From assembly GCA_035235625.1 (NCBI GenBank), contig CP141142.1:46293644-46357643 (forward strand): a stretch of 64,000 nucleotides of DNA, written 5' to 3'. The stretch comes from Saururus chinensis. Its lineage: Eukaryota > Streptophyta > Magnoliopsida > Piperales > Saururaceae. Below are positions 25,090 through 37,639 of this stretch, piece after piece. The notes beneath the pieces are model-generated. The model searched no databases. It was not told the origin of the DNA and saw only the letters and a list, made by a program, of their open reading frames with translations. A program made the position numbers and the translations under genes. Each line of letters opens with the position of its first letter. The stretch's first letter is position 1.

Positions 25090-26470
25090 ATTAAAATAAA
25101 ATATATTAGCAATGCATAGTAAAATGTGTCGCTAATACCCTAGGTATTTGCAACGCATAGGCATATGCTTCACTAATACATAGCAACGCATTTTTCTATG
25201 CATTGCTATTACTTTTTTTTATTTTCTTTAATTTTAAATAAAAAATATAATAAAAAATCTAAATTAAATTATTCCCCCCTCTATCTCCCTCTTCCTCTCC
25301 TCTCTCTCCTCTCTCTCTTTTCCCTCTCTCCCTCTCCTCTCTCTTTTCTCTCTTCCTCTCTCTCTCAAGCGTGCAGTGTGAGCCTCGGCTCTGACTATAA
25401 ATTTTTTGGGATTTTTTATTATATATTATATTTAAAAATTAATAAATAAAATAAGTAAAAAGGTAATAGTGACGCATAGGAAAATGTGTCACTAATACAT
25501 TTTATTTAGTTTTTTATTAATTTTAAAATATAACATACAATAAAGAATTTCCTAAAAAATCTAAATTAAATTCTTCCCCCTATCACTCCTCTCTCTTTTA
25601 TCTCTCTTCTCTTTCTCTCTCCCTCTGCTTTATCTCTCATCTCTTCTCTTCTCTTCTCTCCTCTCCTCTCTTCTATTCTCTTCTCTCTCTTTCTCCCTCT
25701 CTATCTCTTTCCCTCTCTCCTCTCCCTCCTCTCTCTAATCTTTGTCTCTTCTCTCTCGCCTCTTGTCTCTCTCTCCTCTCCTCTCTTTCACTCTCTCTCT
25801 CTCTCCTCTCTCCACTCTCCACTCTCTCTTCTCTATATCTCTCTTCACTCTCTTTCTCCTCTCTCTCATCTTCACTCTCTCACTCATCTCTCTCTCCTCT
25901 CATCTCTCTCTCTTCTATGTTATCTCTCTCCTCTTTCTCTTTCTTCTCTTTCTCTTCTCTCTCTCACACGCACGTGAACGTTAACCCCCGCTATGAGGAG
26001 GAGTGGGGAGAAAGCATGGGAATTTTATTTAATTTTTATTTATTATATTATATTATATATATTAAATATTTAATATAAATTATATTATATTTGTGAAGCT
26101 TTTATTAAAAAATAATTATTATATATTATATATTTAAATAATAAATATTAAAAAAATAAAATAATAGTACTATTTACGACTCTTTTTAGAAAGCGTCATC
26201 AATAGTCTTAAATTTTGTTAAAAAAAATAGCCTTATTTTAATTGTGACGCATTTTTTAAGCATCGCTAATAGTATAACTATTTGCGATGCTTTTATAAAA
26301 ACGTCGCAAATAGTTCCAATTTTTTTTTCTTAAAACTTATAACCATTTGTGAGCTTTTTAAAAAGTGTCGCAAATAGTTATTTTTTTTGCGACACTTTTA
26401 TATACGTTGCAAATAGTAATTTTTAGTGATGCTTTGTATTGCGTCGCTAATAGTTCTTTTTGTTGTAGTG
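25090..26470. mobile_element. CACTA-like element, right part, with CT tracts
   Basis: It ends in the same 15 bases as the element at 20849 (CTTTTTGTTGTAGTG, 26456-26470). Subterminal repeats such as TTTGCGATGCTTTT and AACGTCGCAAATAG crowd 26160-26450. Further inside, ATAGTGACGCATAGG-type repeats alternate with CT tracts (25275-25370, 25575-25965). The piece GAGCCTCGGCTCTGA (near 25380) recurs in the fold-back at 35.4 kb. The left end is not resolved and may lie within the CT tract from 24429. Confidence 0.55.
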
Positions 26471-29400
26471 TCATAATCATATACCAAATACTTAGTCCCA
26501 ATGTTACTGAGTAGGAGTTGCTACATTCTTAATCCATGAAGCATGTAAGAGGTTGATGCTCTATTCAAATGATAAATTGGCCACCTAAGAGCTAAAAGAT
26601 AGATTCGGAAGACAGATAGGTAGGCGACAGGATAACATAGTGATAGTTGAATTGATGTCACGACCCGGATTTTTAAAAGTATTTTTAAATAGCACGAATG
26701 ATAAGTAGCGAGAAATTTTTTTCTTTTTCTTTCTTAAATACAAAACAAACCATTCGATTAAATATCCAGGTCATGATAACTAGGGTTCACAAATATGAAT
26801 ATCAAATCATATGATATTTACACGTCTCAAAATTCATAAAGACCAGCTCATCCATCTAAGTACAAGTCTGTCACCCGTCTGAAAATAAATAACAAGTTGA
26901 CTCTCACGCTTAAGGTACACTTAAGTACCGGAGTTGCAGAAACGCAAAAACCTCTTGTGCTCGCCTGCCTTGGTCTCACTTGTCGTCGCCTAAAGAATCT
27001 GCAACAAAGCAAACCAAACAACAACCACAACCATAATGGAGCATCTCCGCTTTCAGGAGAATAGCTTCCAAAGGACAAAAGGTTTTATTAATATTTTTCA
27101 GATCAGGCCAACATCACCCGATATTAGTTGCCTACGTATTCATCAGACAACATCTCTAATGTTTCCAACAAGATTGGATCCAAATGTAGTTTTGCCTAGA
27201 AACTACTCTATCCTAAGAAGCATAGCATCACACATGCAATGCTTAAGTATTTTCAACCTACATTTTAGTAAGTCCTTTAACTGTTCCACTTGTCAAATTA
27301 ACAAGCAACAACAAGCAATGTTATTAATTATCTCACAACTCTTGTTCAATAATTAATACTATAAAATCTGTAACTCAAAGATGACTCTCCCCTCGAGAAA
27401 TCTCCAAACAAAGGACTCCAACCTTGGAGTAGACTGCTTAACAGCAGCTTGACCGAAATCCCCAGGGCTCTCAATAGCCTGCCACGAATCTGGAGAAGAG
27501 GATCTCAACTGTGCTCATGGACATAGATTGGCAAGAAGCACAAGCCTTCCATGATGCTCATACAACTCCGCTTTTCGTATGTACTAAATAGTTCTAGGAA
27601 GACCTGCGGGAGACCGGTAAAGACCCTATGGTCAATACCCAAACCGTCGTGGTGATGAATAAGCATATCGCAATCTCTAGCATTATCCATGGAAGCCTCA
27701 GGTCTTTATGACCATTGACTCTGCCAAATATCTGAACTTAAACTAGATTATTTCTATCCAGTCAAGTATCCACTCAACCATTTGGGTCCTTTTCACCTTG
27801 TGAATCGACCCAATAAATAGCTCATCCACTGAGCTATGACTCAAATAACATCTCATAACCATCCTCAGTTAATTAACCAAGATAAAATTCTATGTCAAGG
27901 CCCCGTTCAATCCATGAACCGGTCTCAAACCCTATTGAGGGTATTTTAGTCTTTATCTTGATTAGATGTTCTCCCTCCAAACCAACAGCAACCCATGTCT
28001 CTTAATTAATCTTCATTAATATTAAGTTACTAATATGAATCAATGCATCAATATCAAAAACATGCTTCATCATAAATAACATGCAATCATACAAATGTAT
28101 AAATAATAAACGGAGGCGCATTGCATTCATTTGCAAGGCTAGGGCTCGGAGAATTCAAGCCTGATAGTATAAACAACTCTAGTACATCCTATGAGTTACA
28201 TATATGACACTCTAGTCGATCGATGCACTTGGTTGCAGACACGTAAAATACGTTGTTTTAAACCTGAGAATTAGGGTTCTACCCCTTATTTCTCATGACA
28301 CTGCGACCCGACAAGGTCTTCGTGTCACTTACTGGTCATGCTCCTTCCTTTTGAAGTCATTTATAGGGTACCCTAACTCTTAGTTCACTAGGTCATCCGT
28401 TTCGACAGAAACAGAATATATTGCCCCTAAGGGTGTTAGGGTAATTTTACCACTTGCGGTACACCACCCTCCCTTGGGTCATTAGGGCATCTCACTCCCC
28501 TTTTATTTATTTTAAGTCATAATCCTCTTATGAGGCTCCACTCTTAAACTGACTCGCGCTATCATTCACACGAATGTAGGCGGGTCCACTCAAAGGGGTA
28601 TTTCTGTCATTTGGTTTAAGGCCTTAATGACATCCAATGGCTCCTAAATTGAACTTAAGGGTACTGCTAGGCTTCATAGCCTCTGTGTAATTTTCCTGGC
28701 ATGTGACGGGGTTGTGAACACCTTGAACCGACCCAGGTTGGCTTAACGGTTTACGATTAAACCTAGGGGCAAAACGGTCAATTTCCCACTCACTAGGAGT
28801 TTTCCTCATAAAACAGTTTAATATATAATTAGGTTACCCATTAAACTCTCACTGAAAATTTTCCCAATTTTTAGATCCACTTATATACCCCTGAACCAGA
28901 GCCTCGAACTTAGGTAAGTTAATATTATATGATAATTAACTAACAGGGGTAAAAAGGTCATTTCACAACCTCTGAGATTTTTACTTGAGCTGAAACTTCG
29001 TCAAAATACTCCAACGCCTCTCAAGGTTCAACACTAATTTTCTAGGATTTTTTCCACACCTAAACCCTACTGAACCAGACCCGGTTTAGTGAGTGTTAAA
29101 TTTATTTATTTTTTTATCAAATTAGACCAGACCGAATCGGGTTGGGAAACCCGACCCAGTCCAGCGGCTAACGACCCGCAACGCGGGTCATCTTCCCTGC
29201 GTCTAGCCAGAGGCGAAAACACCTCTAGCGGCGCCACCCCTAGCTGCCACGACGGGGCGGCGGGCTGGGCTCCACAGGACCGCCGCCAAGCAGCGATTTC
29301 GTTGAGTCGAGGCCCGCTGCTTCCCAGTGGCCGGCAGTGGGCCAATCGGTCGACCCAATTTTTTATATATATATAAAACCGGCGGTGGCGTCACAATGGC

Positions 29401-29489
29401 AGCCGCCACGGCCAGCCAATGGGCCAGGCTTGACCAGATCGCCATCTTCCAGCAATCCCGGCTGCCCTGGTCCATCTTTCGACTGCGGT

Positions 29490-30826
29490 TAGGGCTGCAA
29501 ATTTACGGGCCGGCCCGGCCCAGCCCATAAATATTCGGGTTTGGGCCGAAAATTATTTACAACAGATCGGGTCGGGCCTTATATTTAAAAACTTGCTACA
29601 AATCGGGCCAGGCTCGGGCCTGGGCAAAAAAAAAGAAAAAAGCCCGGCCCAGCCCGTAAAATAAACCAGCTGTTTATCACTGTCCTTGCCGCTCTTCACT
29701 TCGTTACTTCAACCATAACCCTAACTCCAATCTTCAGAGTCCTCTGCCGCCCCAAGTGCAACTCGCTGGTTTCCCGGCTTCCCGGCGTCCGGCTCTCCAA
29801 CTCGACCAAGAATCAAAGCCAGGTCCAAAAGGTCCAACCTCCCAAACGAGCATGGCATCCTGGTTGGTCCCTTTCTTCCCCTGCTGGGTGTACAAGCAGG
29901 TCACAGAACTGGACCCATTAGCAAACATCCGTCCGGGGACCCTGTGGAGCTCGTCGTCCCCAAAGCTGCCTGCTTTCAAAAGAGACCTCAAATCCACGAG
30001 ACCCCAACCCGCTCCCCTCTGGCTCCCGGCTTCACGCTTCTTCCTCCTCCTAGTGCTCCAGCGCCTAGAAAGCGCCCGCAGTGAGTCGAACCGCAGCAAG
30101 GCCCTGGGCCTGGTGGCAGGGCCCGGCCGGGACTGCGCCCCCGGGCGGTAGGCAGCGGAGTGGGAAGACATGCAAGTCCCCATGGATTCGATTGCAGAGC
30201 CAAACTAGGCGACTATGGGGGCCTTTCATGGAGCATCTGTGTCCTCTTCCTCTCCGACAACTCCCTTGCCTCAGAACCGCCATTTCCAGCCCGACTGGCC
30301 TCCCTACCGCTCCGGCCTTGTGCGACTTGTCCTTCAACAGTGGATTCAAGGCCATTTGGTGAGAAGCCTTTGTCATGGCATACACCTCCAGCACAGGTGC
30401 TCCAAACGTCAATCTCCCGGAGTGCAAGCCTACAGTTGGGGCGAGGATGATCAAATTTTCCACAGGTCGTTCTCCCGCAAAATTTGGGGCGGAAGGTGGT
30501 AGTCGGTTTCTTGTTTCCTAGAATGGATCGATACAGAAGAGGAGTTGGCCTGGGCGAGGAAGCGATCGAAGGAGGATGCCAAGAATTTGGAAAAGTACCG
30601 GTAGAGGGATGGGAGGAGCGGCGGAGGGATGGGAGGAGGACCGGGGCATCTGGCCCGTAAGCCCGTGGCCCGGCCCGGCCCGACTACGGGCCGGGCCTAG
30701 GCCAACTTTCTAGAAAGAAAGCTTGGGCCGGGCCGGGCCGGGCCGGGCCTGATTTTTAGGCTTAATTTTTCGGGCCGGGCCTGGGCTACCCTTGGCCAGT
30801 CAAGGTCCGGCCCGTTTGCAGCCCTA
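29490..30826. mobile_element. hAT-type non-autonomous element carrying a gene fragment
   Basis: Terminal inverted repeats are TAGGGCTGCAAATTTACGGG on the left and CCCGTTTGCAGCCCTA on the right. Flanking 8-mers ACTGCGGT (29482-29489) and GCTGCGGC (30827-30834) match at 6 of 8 positions, consistent with an aged 8-bp target duplication. Subterminal regions are rich in GGGCCGGGCC. The interior is GC-rich and exon-like, unlike its surroundings, and contains the first exon of a PP2C gene. No transposase is present. Confidence 0.78.
29839..30183 (-). pseudogene. Captured exon 1 of a protein phosphatase 2C gene
   Basis: An open 115-codon stretch begins MGTCMSSHSA, a potential N-myristoylation Gly2, and ends RVPGRMFANG and YTQQGKKGTNQDAMLVWE. 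This is the conserved N-terminal segment of a class of plant PP2Cs just before the FCGVFDGHGP metal-binding motif. At 29838 the sequence continues GTTGGACC, consistent with the original 5' splice site, so exon and intron edge were both acquired. The rest of the phosphatase domain is absent, so no activity is expected. It sits inside the hAT element, which points to transposon capture. Confidence 0.78.
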
Positions 30827-31626
30827 GCTGCGGCTGCGCCGCGCCGTCCCAAGATCTCTTTTTTTTTTATCCTTTGCAACAAACCAGCGGCCTCCACAGC
30901 GGCAGTTGAATATGCTGTCGTCACAGCCGCCGATGCCAGGTCCGATGTGGCCAGAGCCAGGGCCGTCACGGCCAGGGGCTAGTACAACCCCTGCCCTCCA
31001 ACAGGTCCGGCCAGCAATTACACTACTATTCATATGAATAGTATTATGCAGAAATCACTATTTTTGCATAAATCACTATTATTTTCATTCAAATCAGTTA
31101 CTAAAATCTTTAATAATCGCAATTTGAAATCCTACCTTCGTGTCCGAGTTGACGTCATCCACCGCTGTTGAAGCTTCACCGGAAAATTCCCTCGGCCGCT
31201 CCTCCTCCTCCCTATCGTCCCCCCCAAAGCTCCCCCAAAAAACCCTAATTAATTCCTTTTATAGGCATGGGATTAGAGCTCCTAATCCCATGAGAAATCG
31301 GGCCCCAAAAACACAATTTCAGAACAGTAATTGATTGGGCCCGTATCGCAACTTAAACGGACAATTCGCACGTCCAATTCAGGTAAACGGGCCATGCACG
31401 ATATGTTTAACTTTGAACGATCGAATCTCCCTCATCCGAACTCCGTTTCACGCGTTCTTGGTGGTGTTTTGAAGCTTTTTCTGTCTATTTTCCATCCATA
31501 TATGACTCAGCCACCACCTATACCTGATGATCAAGTTATTTTCATGAGAAGGTCAAGGGGTTAAACACCCTAATTTCCACGTGGTCACCGTCGGGAATTT
31601 AGAAATTTCCCGGACGTTACAATTGA

Positions 31627-33635
31627 TTTCCCTCAAAGACTTAGATTATTTTCAGTGGATTACTTTGACTTTGATCAAGAAATTTATGGGCTAGTGAAAT
31701 GGGCAAGATAAGTTAAGAATGCTAAGGAAACGAGACGAACAGGAACAATTTTTGTGAATAGGGGGAAATAATTTTGTCTGTTTTTATGTAGGTCTCATCA
31801 AGCACCTGACCAAGCTTCATAACTATGTCTTTATGACCAACACTGAGAGGCTTCTACCAGGGGGGAACCATGATTTTAACTCCTAAGGCGGACGGGAAGT
31901 GAATAAGTTCATCATTTCTTGTAGCCTCTCCTTAATTATATCCGGAAATGTATTTTCTTAGAAAAATTCAATTTTAAACAAAATAAATTCCTTAAACATC
32001 TATTTGAATTATTAAATTACTCTTTCTTAAAATTGGCTTTCTAACCTCATTTAGTACCAAGTTGTGGCATAATCATATTCTTACATAGTATGTAGAATTT
32101 AATAAAATTATATGAAAGTTAATTGAGAAATTTAATTAGCTTATTCTTTCTTTAGAAAAGTGATATTTTGTAAAGTTAGGAAATTGTAACCATATATTAA
32201 TAAGGGCACAAAAGAGAAAGAGGTCATACTTCTATAATAAATGACCAGGGTTTGCTTGGGTGTCGAATAATTTAGAAAAGAGAGTAATTTTTTTTGGAAT
32301 TAATTCCACTAATTCACCTCCGAATGAGAATTATGATTGGTGATGAAAATTTTTAGAATGAATTTGGATGTCCCATCAAATCTATTTTAAAAAAATTTAA
32401 ATTAACATAACTCTCTCTCCCGAACTCGGATGTGCACGTTCTTGGTGTGCTATTGAGCTCCTAACTTCGAGCCCTATCAAATAGGATCCCAATGGGTAAG
32501 TAGTTTTGAATCTTTAAAATAAGCTCCACCTATATAACACAATTCCCAATACTTAAATTGATATGAGAGGTAATAATTGGAAATTAACAGAATCTTTTAT
32601 TTCAAAGAGTGACCTGGGAGCTAGAATCGATAAAATCATCTAGGTGATTCAGTAATTCTAGTCAATTCCAACTAGAAACAGCATGGAATCAACTTGTGGG
32701 CCGAATTTTTAATTCCGCCCGCCCTCTTTAACCTAACCACAATTCTAGTTATTTTAAACAGATTTGGGGTGGAATCACTTAGAATCCTATATAAATTTTA
32801 CACCCAAACAGCCCCCAAATAATAAAATATATATTTTTATCAATATAAAGAAAGGAAAGAAAAACAAGCTTCTGCACTAAATCTGAGCTGAAAAAATAAA
32901 TGTCAGAGAAAGAGAAGCCAACTAGTACAAAAAGGAAAATCAAAACAATGGCGGCGCTACTCCGGCTGCCACGTCAACAGAGGAGAGGTACGATGGAACT
33001 TTAATTGCGAACTGGAAACAACCAATTCCTAGGTTCCCTGTTCACGTGTTAACTAGTCATCGAGTTTGTTGACGGTGGATAGATTTGCTACCTGCCTTAA
33101 TTTCTTCTCAATTATTGTCCCTCAACTCCTACATCCTATGATTGAATTGTCAATTAAGACTAAGGAGACAGATTATCAATGTTTCCGATAATGTCACTAC
33201 ACATAAGAAACGTGGAAAGTGTCAGCAAAATAAATATTCTTCACATGATATGCGACTTAATTAATGTCACTCACATATATTCTTGATCAAAATCTACCTC
33301 AATTAATTTCATCTCCATTATTGACCCTGCACTCCCCTTTTCAACCTCCTTTCATTGATTATTAATGAAGACGGAGGAGACAGATATTCTACGTTTTCAA
33401 TACTCTTAACTCTCACATATAAGAAACGTGAGAAGTGTCAGCAAAACAACTGTTCTTGACATGATCAGAAGCAGAGGGAATATCCAATATAGTTTTGAGT
33501 TTTTACGGCTTTTAAGGATTGATAATTGTTTCGGCGAAGACTTTATTGTTTTTGTTTCTACATTTGTTCACTCTTCTTTAGATTTGTTGTCTGAATAATA
33601 ATTAAGAATGATTGAAAATTTTGCTACCATATTAG
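31627..33635. other. Intergenic with repeat remnants
   Basis: A possible ~570-bp MITE at about 32249-32818 has ends GGTTTGCTTGGGTGT and ACACCCAAACAGCCCCC, but no target duplication was confirmed. At 33190-33250 and 33410-33460 two copies of an AAGAAACGTGGAAAGTGTCAG-like unit appear; two more lie beyond the neighbouring hAT element. No gene was recognised. Confidence 0.45.
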
Positions 33636-34799
33636 GTGTTGAGTAAGGGTGCTAACGAGCCGAGTTGAACCGAGTTTTCAGGTTTTTTGACTCGAGCTCG
33701 ATTTTGAAAGCTCGGCTCGAGCTCGATCGAAAAGCTCGATGCCTGACTCGAGCTCGGTTCGATAAGAAATTTGAAACTCGATTCGAGCTCGAGCTCGAAA
33801 ATATACTATACCAACTCGAACTTACGTTCAAATTGAGCTCGAATCCAATTTATAACCCAAACTTTTTTTTCTATAAAAAATCATATTAATTTAGAGAATC
33901 ACACCAATATTATAAAAATAAAAATAAATTATAATAAACATAATTCTATTCTATTAAAGTTGTAAATATTATTTCAAAATCTATAGTTAAAATAAGAGTC
34001 AATAAATATCCAACAAAAAAATTTTATTTGTCACCAAAAATTTAACTAATGTTATTCAAATATCTTATATAATTATATAAATAATATAAAAAAATAATTA
34101 CCAAAATAACATAAAGAAAAAAATATTTACCAATATGGTATTTAGTTCTAACATTTCAAAGGCTACACCTAATAAGGGTTTCTATGATTTCAGTAATCTT
34201 TATAAGTAGGCATTAATTTGAAAAACGCTGAAACTTTTCTCGAGCACCCTAATTAGGCCACAAAATCTACAGTAACATTACTTCCTCTTGAACTGGTGGA
34301 CAATTTGAATATGATTATTAGTAGATGGACAAGCTATTAATTTCATCAAATAATGTTTTGTAAGTGCCAAAGAATAAAACAAAAATTAACCATTCATCAT
34401 AGAAACCAATAAGGGTGCTAACGAGCCGAGTCGAATAGAGTTTTCAGATTTTTTGACTCGAGCTCGATTCTGAAAGCTTGCCTCGAGCTCGATCGAAAAG
34501 CTCGATGCCTAGCTCGAGCTCGATTCGATAAGAAATTCGAAACTCGATTTGAGCTCAAGCTCAAAAATATATTATACCAACTCAAACTTATGTTCAAATT
34601 GAGCTCGAATCCAATTTATAACCCAAACTATATTTTTCTATAAAAAATTATATTAATTTAGAGAATCACACCAACATTACAAAAATAAAAATAAATTATA
34701 ATAAACATAATTCTATTCTATTAAAGTTGTAAATATTATTTCAAAATCTATGGTTAAAATAAGAGTCAATAAATACCCAACAAAAAATTTTTATTTGTC

Positions 34800-35960
34800 A
34801 CCAAAAATTTAACTAAAGTTATTCAAATATCTTATATAATTATATAAATAATATATAAAAAAATAATTACCAAAATAACATAGAGAAAAAAATATTTACC
34901 AATATGGTATTTCTTTTTGCCAGCGCCTCCGTGATTTTTAAATTATTTTTTTATAATTTCATTCTTGAAGAGGAAAAATTCAATATAATGTACTGATTTG
35001 TCATTTAAAGGACGAAATCAATATAATGTACTGATTTTGTCCTTTTAAAAATAAAATCAATGCAATATATTGATTTCATCATTTAGAATGATAAAATGAA
35101 TAATAAAATAATTTTGTCATCTCTTCTCTCTACTATCTCTTCATTATCTCTCTCTCTCCTCTTTCTCTTCACTATTTCCTCTCTCTCTATTCACTCTCTA
35201 TCCTCTCTCTATTCGCTCTCTCTTCTCTCTCTATTCACTCTCTCATTTCTATATTTCTATTCAATCTCTATCCTCTCTCTTTTGGCTCTCTGTTATTCTC
35301 TCTCTTCACTCTCTCTCTACACTTTCTCTTCTCTCTGTCCTCTCTTCTTTCTCTTTCTCTCTCTCTCTCTCCCTATCTCTCTCTCATGTGCATGATGTGA
35401 GCCTTAGCTCTGAGAAGTTGGGAGAAAGTAAAAAAATTTAATTTAATTTTTTTATATATTATATATTAAAATATTAAATTTAAAATAAAATACAATGTAT
35501 TTATGAATGACAAAAATAATATTTTTTAAAATTTCTCATGATTTTGTCCTTTAGAATAGAAGAGAAGAGAGAAAAAAGAGAAAGAGAATAGAAAGAAAGA
35601 GGAGAGAGAGATAAGAGAGATAATCAAAAGAGAGAGGGGTGAGAGAGAATAGAGAGAGGAGAGAGAGAGAGAGTGAATAGAGGGGAGAGAGAGAAGAGAG
35701 AGAAAAGAGAGCAAAAATCAGTTCATTATTGATTTCATCATTTGAAAGGACAAAGTTAGAATATTATATTAATTTAAGTGTACTCATTTCGTCATTCTAA
35801 AGGATGAAATTATGAAAAAATAAATAAAAAAAACCACGTAGGTGTCAGCACCTAGTCATTGAAAAGGAACATCATATTGGTAAATATTTTTCTCTTTTCG
35901 TTAATTTGATACTTATATAAAATTTCTTATATAATAAGCCACAAAAAACTAAACTAGTCA
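34800..35960. repeat. Fold-back with opposed CT and GA tracts inside the hAT element
   Basis: The left side (AAATATTTACCAATATGG, GCCAGCGCCTCCGTG, TTTATAATTTCATTCTT) is mirrored on the right (AATTATGAAAAAATAAAT, CCACGTAGGTGTCAGCACC, CATATTGGTAAATATTT). A CT tract at 35115-35390 faces a GA tract at 35560-35715. The central GTGAGCCTTAGCTCTGAGA matches a piece of the CACTA-like region at 25.4 kb, so this is probably a separate transposon nested in the hAT element. Confidence 0.65.
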
Positions 35961-36829
35961 CTAAAATTATGACAACTCTTATTAACATATTTCATATCTA
36001 ATTATTCTAGTGACTATAAAAAAGTTCATAATAAGAGAATTATTTGGACCTCAGTAATAGCATATTTTATGGTGTGTGGATTGCTTGTAAAAAGAAAAAT
36101 TAATATAATTAGAATTCAAGAGTAAAATTTAGACTTGGTTCACTGAATATATTTATAGGAAAAATCTAGATATAATTCACTAAATCTCTAATTCTAAACT
36201 AATATAATTGGTTGAATTAAGAATGTTCATTTGTAAGTAGAATAACATATTTATATTTGTTAGGATTAGAATGATTAAAGGTTGTATTTAAAATTTAAAT
36301 AATATTATATAGATGAATAAGGGAAATTTATCATACTACATTCTCAATTTTATTAGTAGTAGGATTTATATTTGTTTAAAATATAATAGTATAATATAGT
36401 TATTATATATCATATTATATAGTATATCATATACCATATATTAATGTATATATAGGATATATATTTTATAAAATAATATAAAATATTATGGGTATATGAA
36501 AGGTAAAAGTGCAAATATGATGTTTATATTATTTTTATTCGTATATATAGTATTGATATGAATTTAAAATCTTAAAAATTATAAAAAATATTTTATATAA
36601 TTTACTCATTATATTGAAGTCAATGTTATAGAGTTGGAGCCTCCTTAAGCGTGTGAAAGAGTTTTGACAGAGTTAAGATACTCATCACATTACAAATCAC
36701 AAGTAAAAATTTTGGACCCATAGTTGACTCCATTTATTTTATGGTTTATAAATATAGGGGAAGAGCCAATAATTGATTATATTCAATTATATTTTATAGT
36801 AGTTGTGACTAATGATTAAAACTTTATAT

Positions 36830-36836
<7 letters not shown>

Positions 36837-36900
<64 letters not shown>

Positions 36901-36905
36901 TACAC
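36837..36905. repeat. (TA)n/(CA)n microsatellite
   Basis: About 50 bp of TA repeats followed by CACACACACACA. Artefactual Ile/Tyr frames arise here. Confidence 0.95.
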
Positions 36906-37639
36906 ATATATACGTATGTGTGTATGAGAGAGAGAAAGAATCAATTAGTGATCTAGTAGTTGCTAAGAGAAGTATAATCGTACGCATATAAGCAAAAAAG
37001 GCCAATATTATTAGTTAAATTAAGAATATGCAATTAAAATTACATATTTATATTTATTAAGATTAGAATGATTAAAGGTAGTATTTAAAAATTTAATAAT
37101 ATATATTATATAGATGAATAAGGGTATAATAAGAATAAAATAATTTTTCATACCTACATTCTCAATTTTATTAGTAGTAGGATTTATATTTATTTTAAAT
37201 ATAATAGCATAATATGGATATTATATACAATAATATATAATATATTACATACTATATATTGATGTATATATAGTATATATTAGTACAAAATAATATAAAA
37301 TTTATAGGTATATGAAAGGTGGAAGTTAAAAAATTTATATAATATAGGTATAATATATTAATATGTAAAAAGTAATATATAATACATCGAGTCGAGTTCA
37401 AGCCGAGCTTCGAGTCGATCTCGAGTCGAACCGAACAGGTTTCGAGTCGAGTCGATTCGAGCTGGACTATGTTCGAGATCGGCTCGTTTACTTTCGAGTT
37501 CGAACTGAGCTCAAGTCGAGCTCTATTCGAGCCGAGCCAACTTCGAGTCGAACCGAGCCGAGCCAGTTCAGCTCGACGAGCTGGCTCGGCTCGTTAGCAC
37601 CCTTAGTGTTGAGGTGCCCCAACTGTGAGTTACGAGCAT

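Larger units (their letters stand above)
26656..31621 (+). mobile_element. Very long solo LTR (Tekay/Del-like) with a nested hAT element
   Basis: It starts TGTCACGACCCGGATTTTT and ends TTTCCCGGACGTTACA (TG...CA), flanked by a perfect 5-bp duplication ATTGA (26651-26655 and 31622-31626). No primer-binding site, gag or pol is adjacent or inside, so a solo LTR is the simplest reading. Without the nested 1337-bp hAT element and its duplicated target it is about 3.6 kb, long but within the range of plant chromovirus LTRs. Scattered short frames inside have no recognisable domain. Confidence 0.72.
33644..37605. mobile_element. Large (3962 bp) hAT-type element without transposase
   Basis: The terminal repeats match perfectly: TAAGGGTGCTAACGAGCC at the left and its complement at 37588-37605. 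They are flanked by a perfect 8-bp duplication GTGTTGAG (33636-33643 and 37606-37613). Subterminal DNA is packed with GAGCTCGAGC/CGAGCCGAG motifs. The left ~500 bp recur at 34408-34908, and a ~300-bp block is repeated on the right (36230-36510 and 37030-37320). A fold-back occupies the centre. No transposase domain is seen. Confidence 0.88.

Noticed and set aside
29089-29530. GC-rich frames on both strands before the nested hAT element
   Set aside because: They are mutually overlapping, without a recognisable domain, and lie inside the LTR.
30184-30500. Coding-like frames upstream of the PP2C exon inside the hAT element
   Set aside because: GC-rich and possibly a second captured fragment, but I could not recognise a family, so no gene is called.
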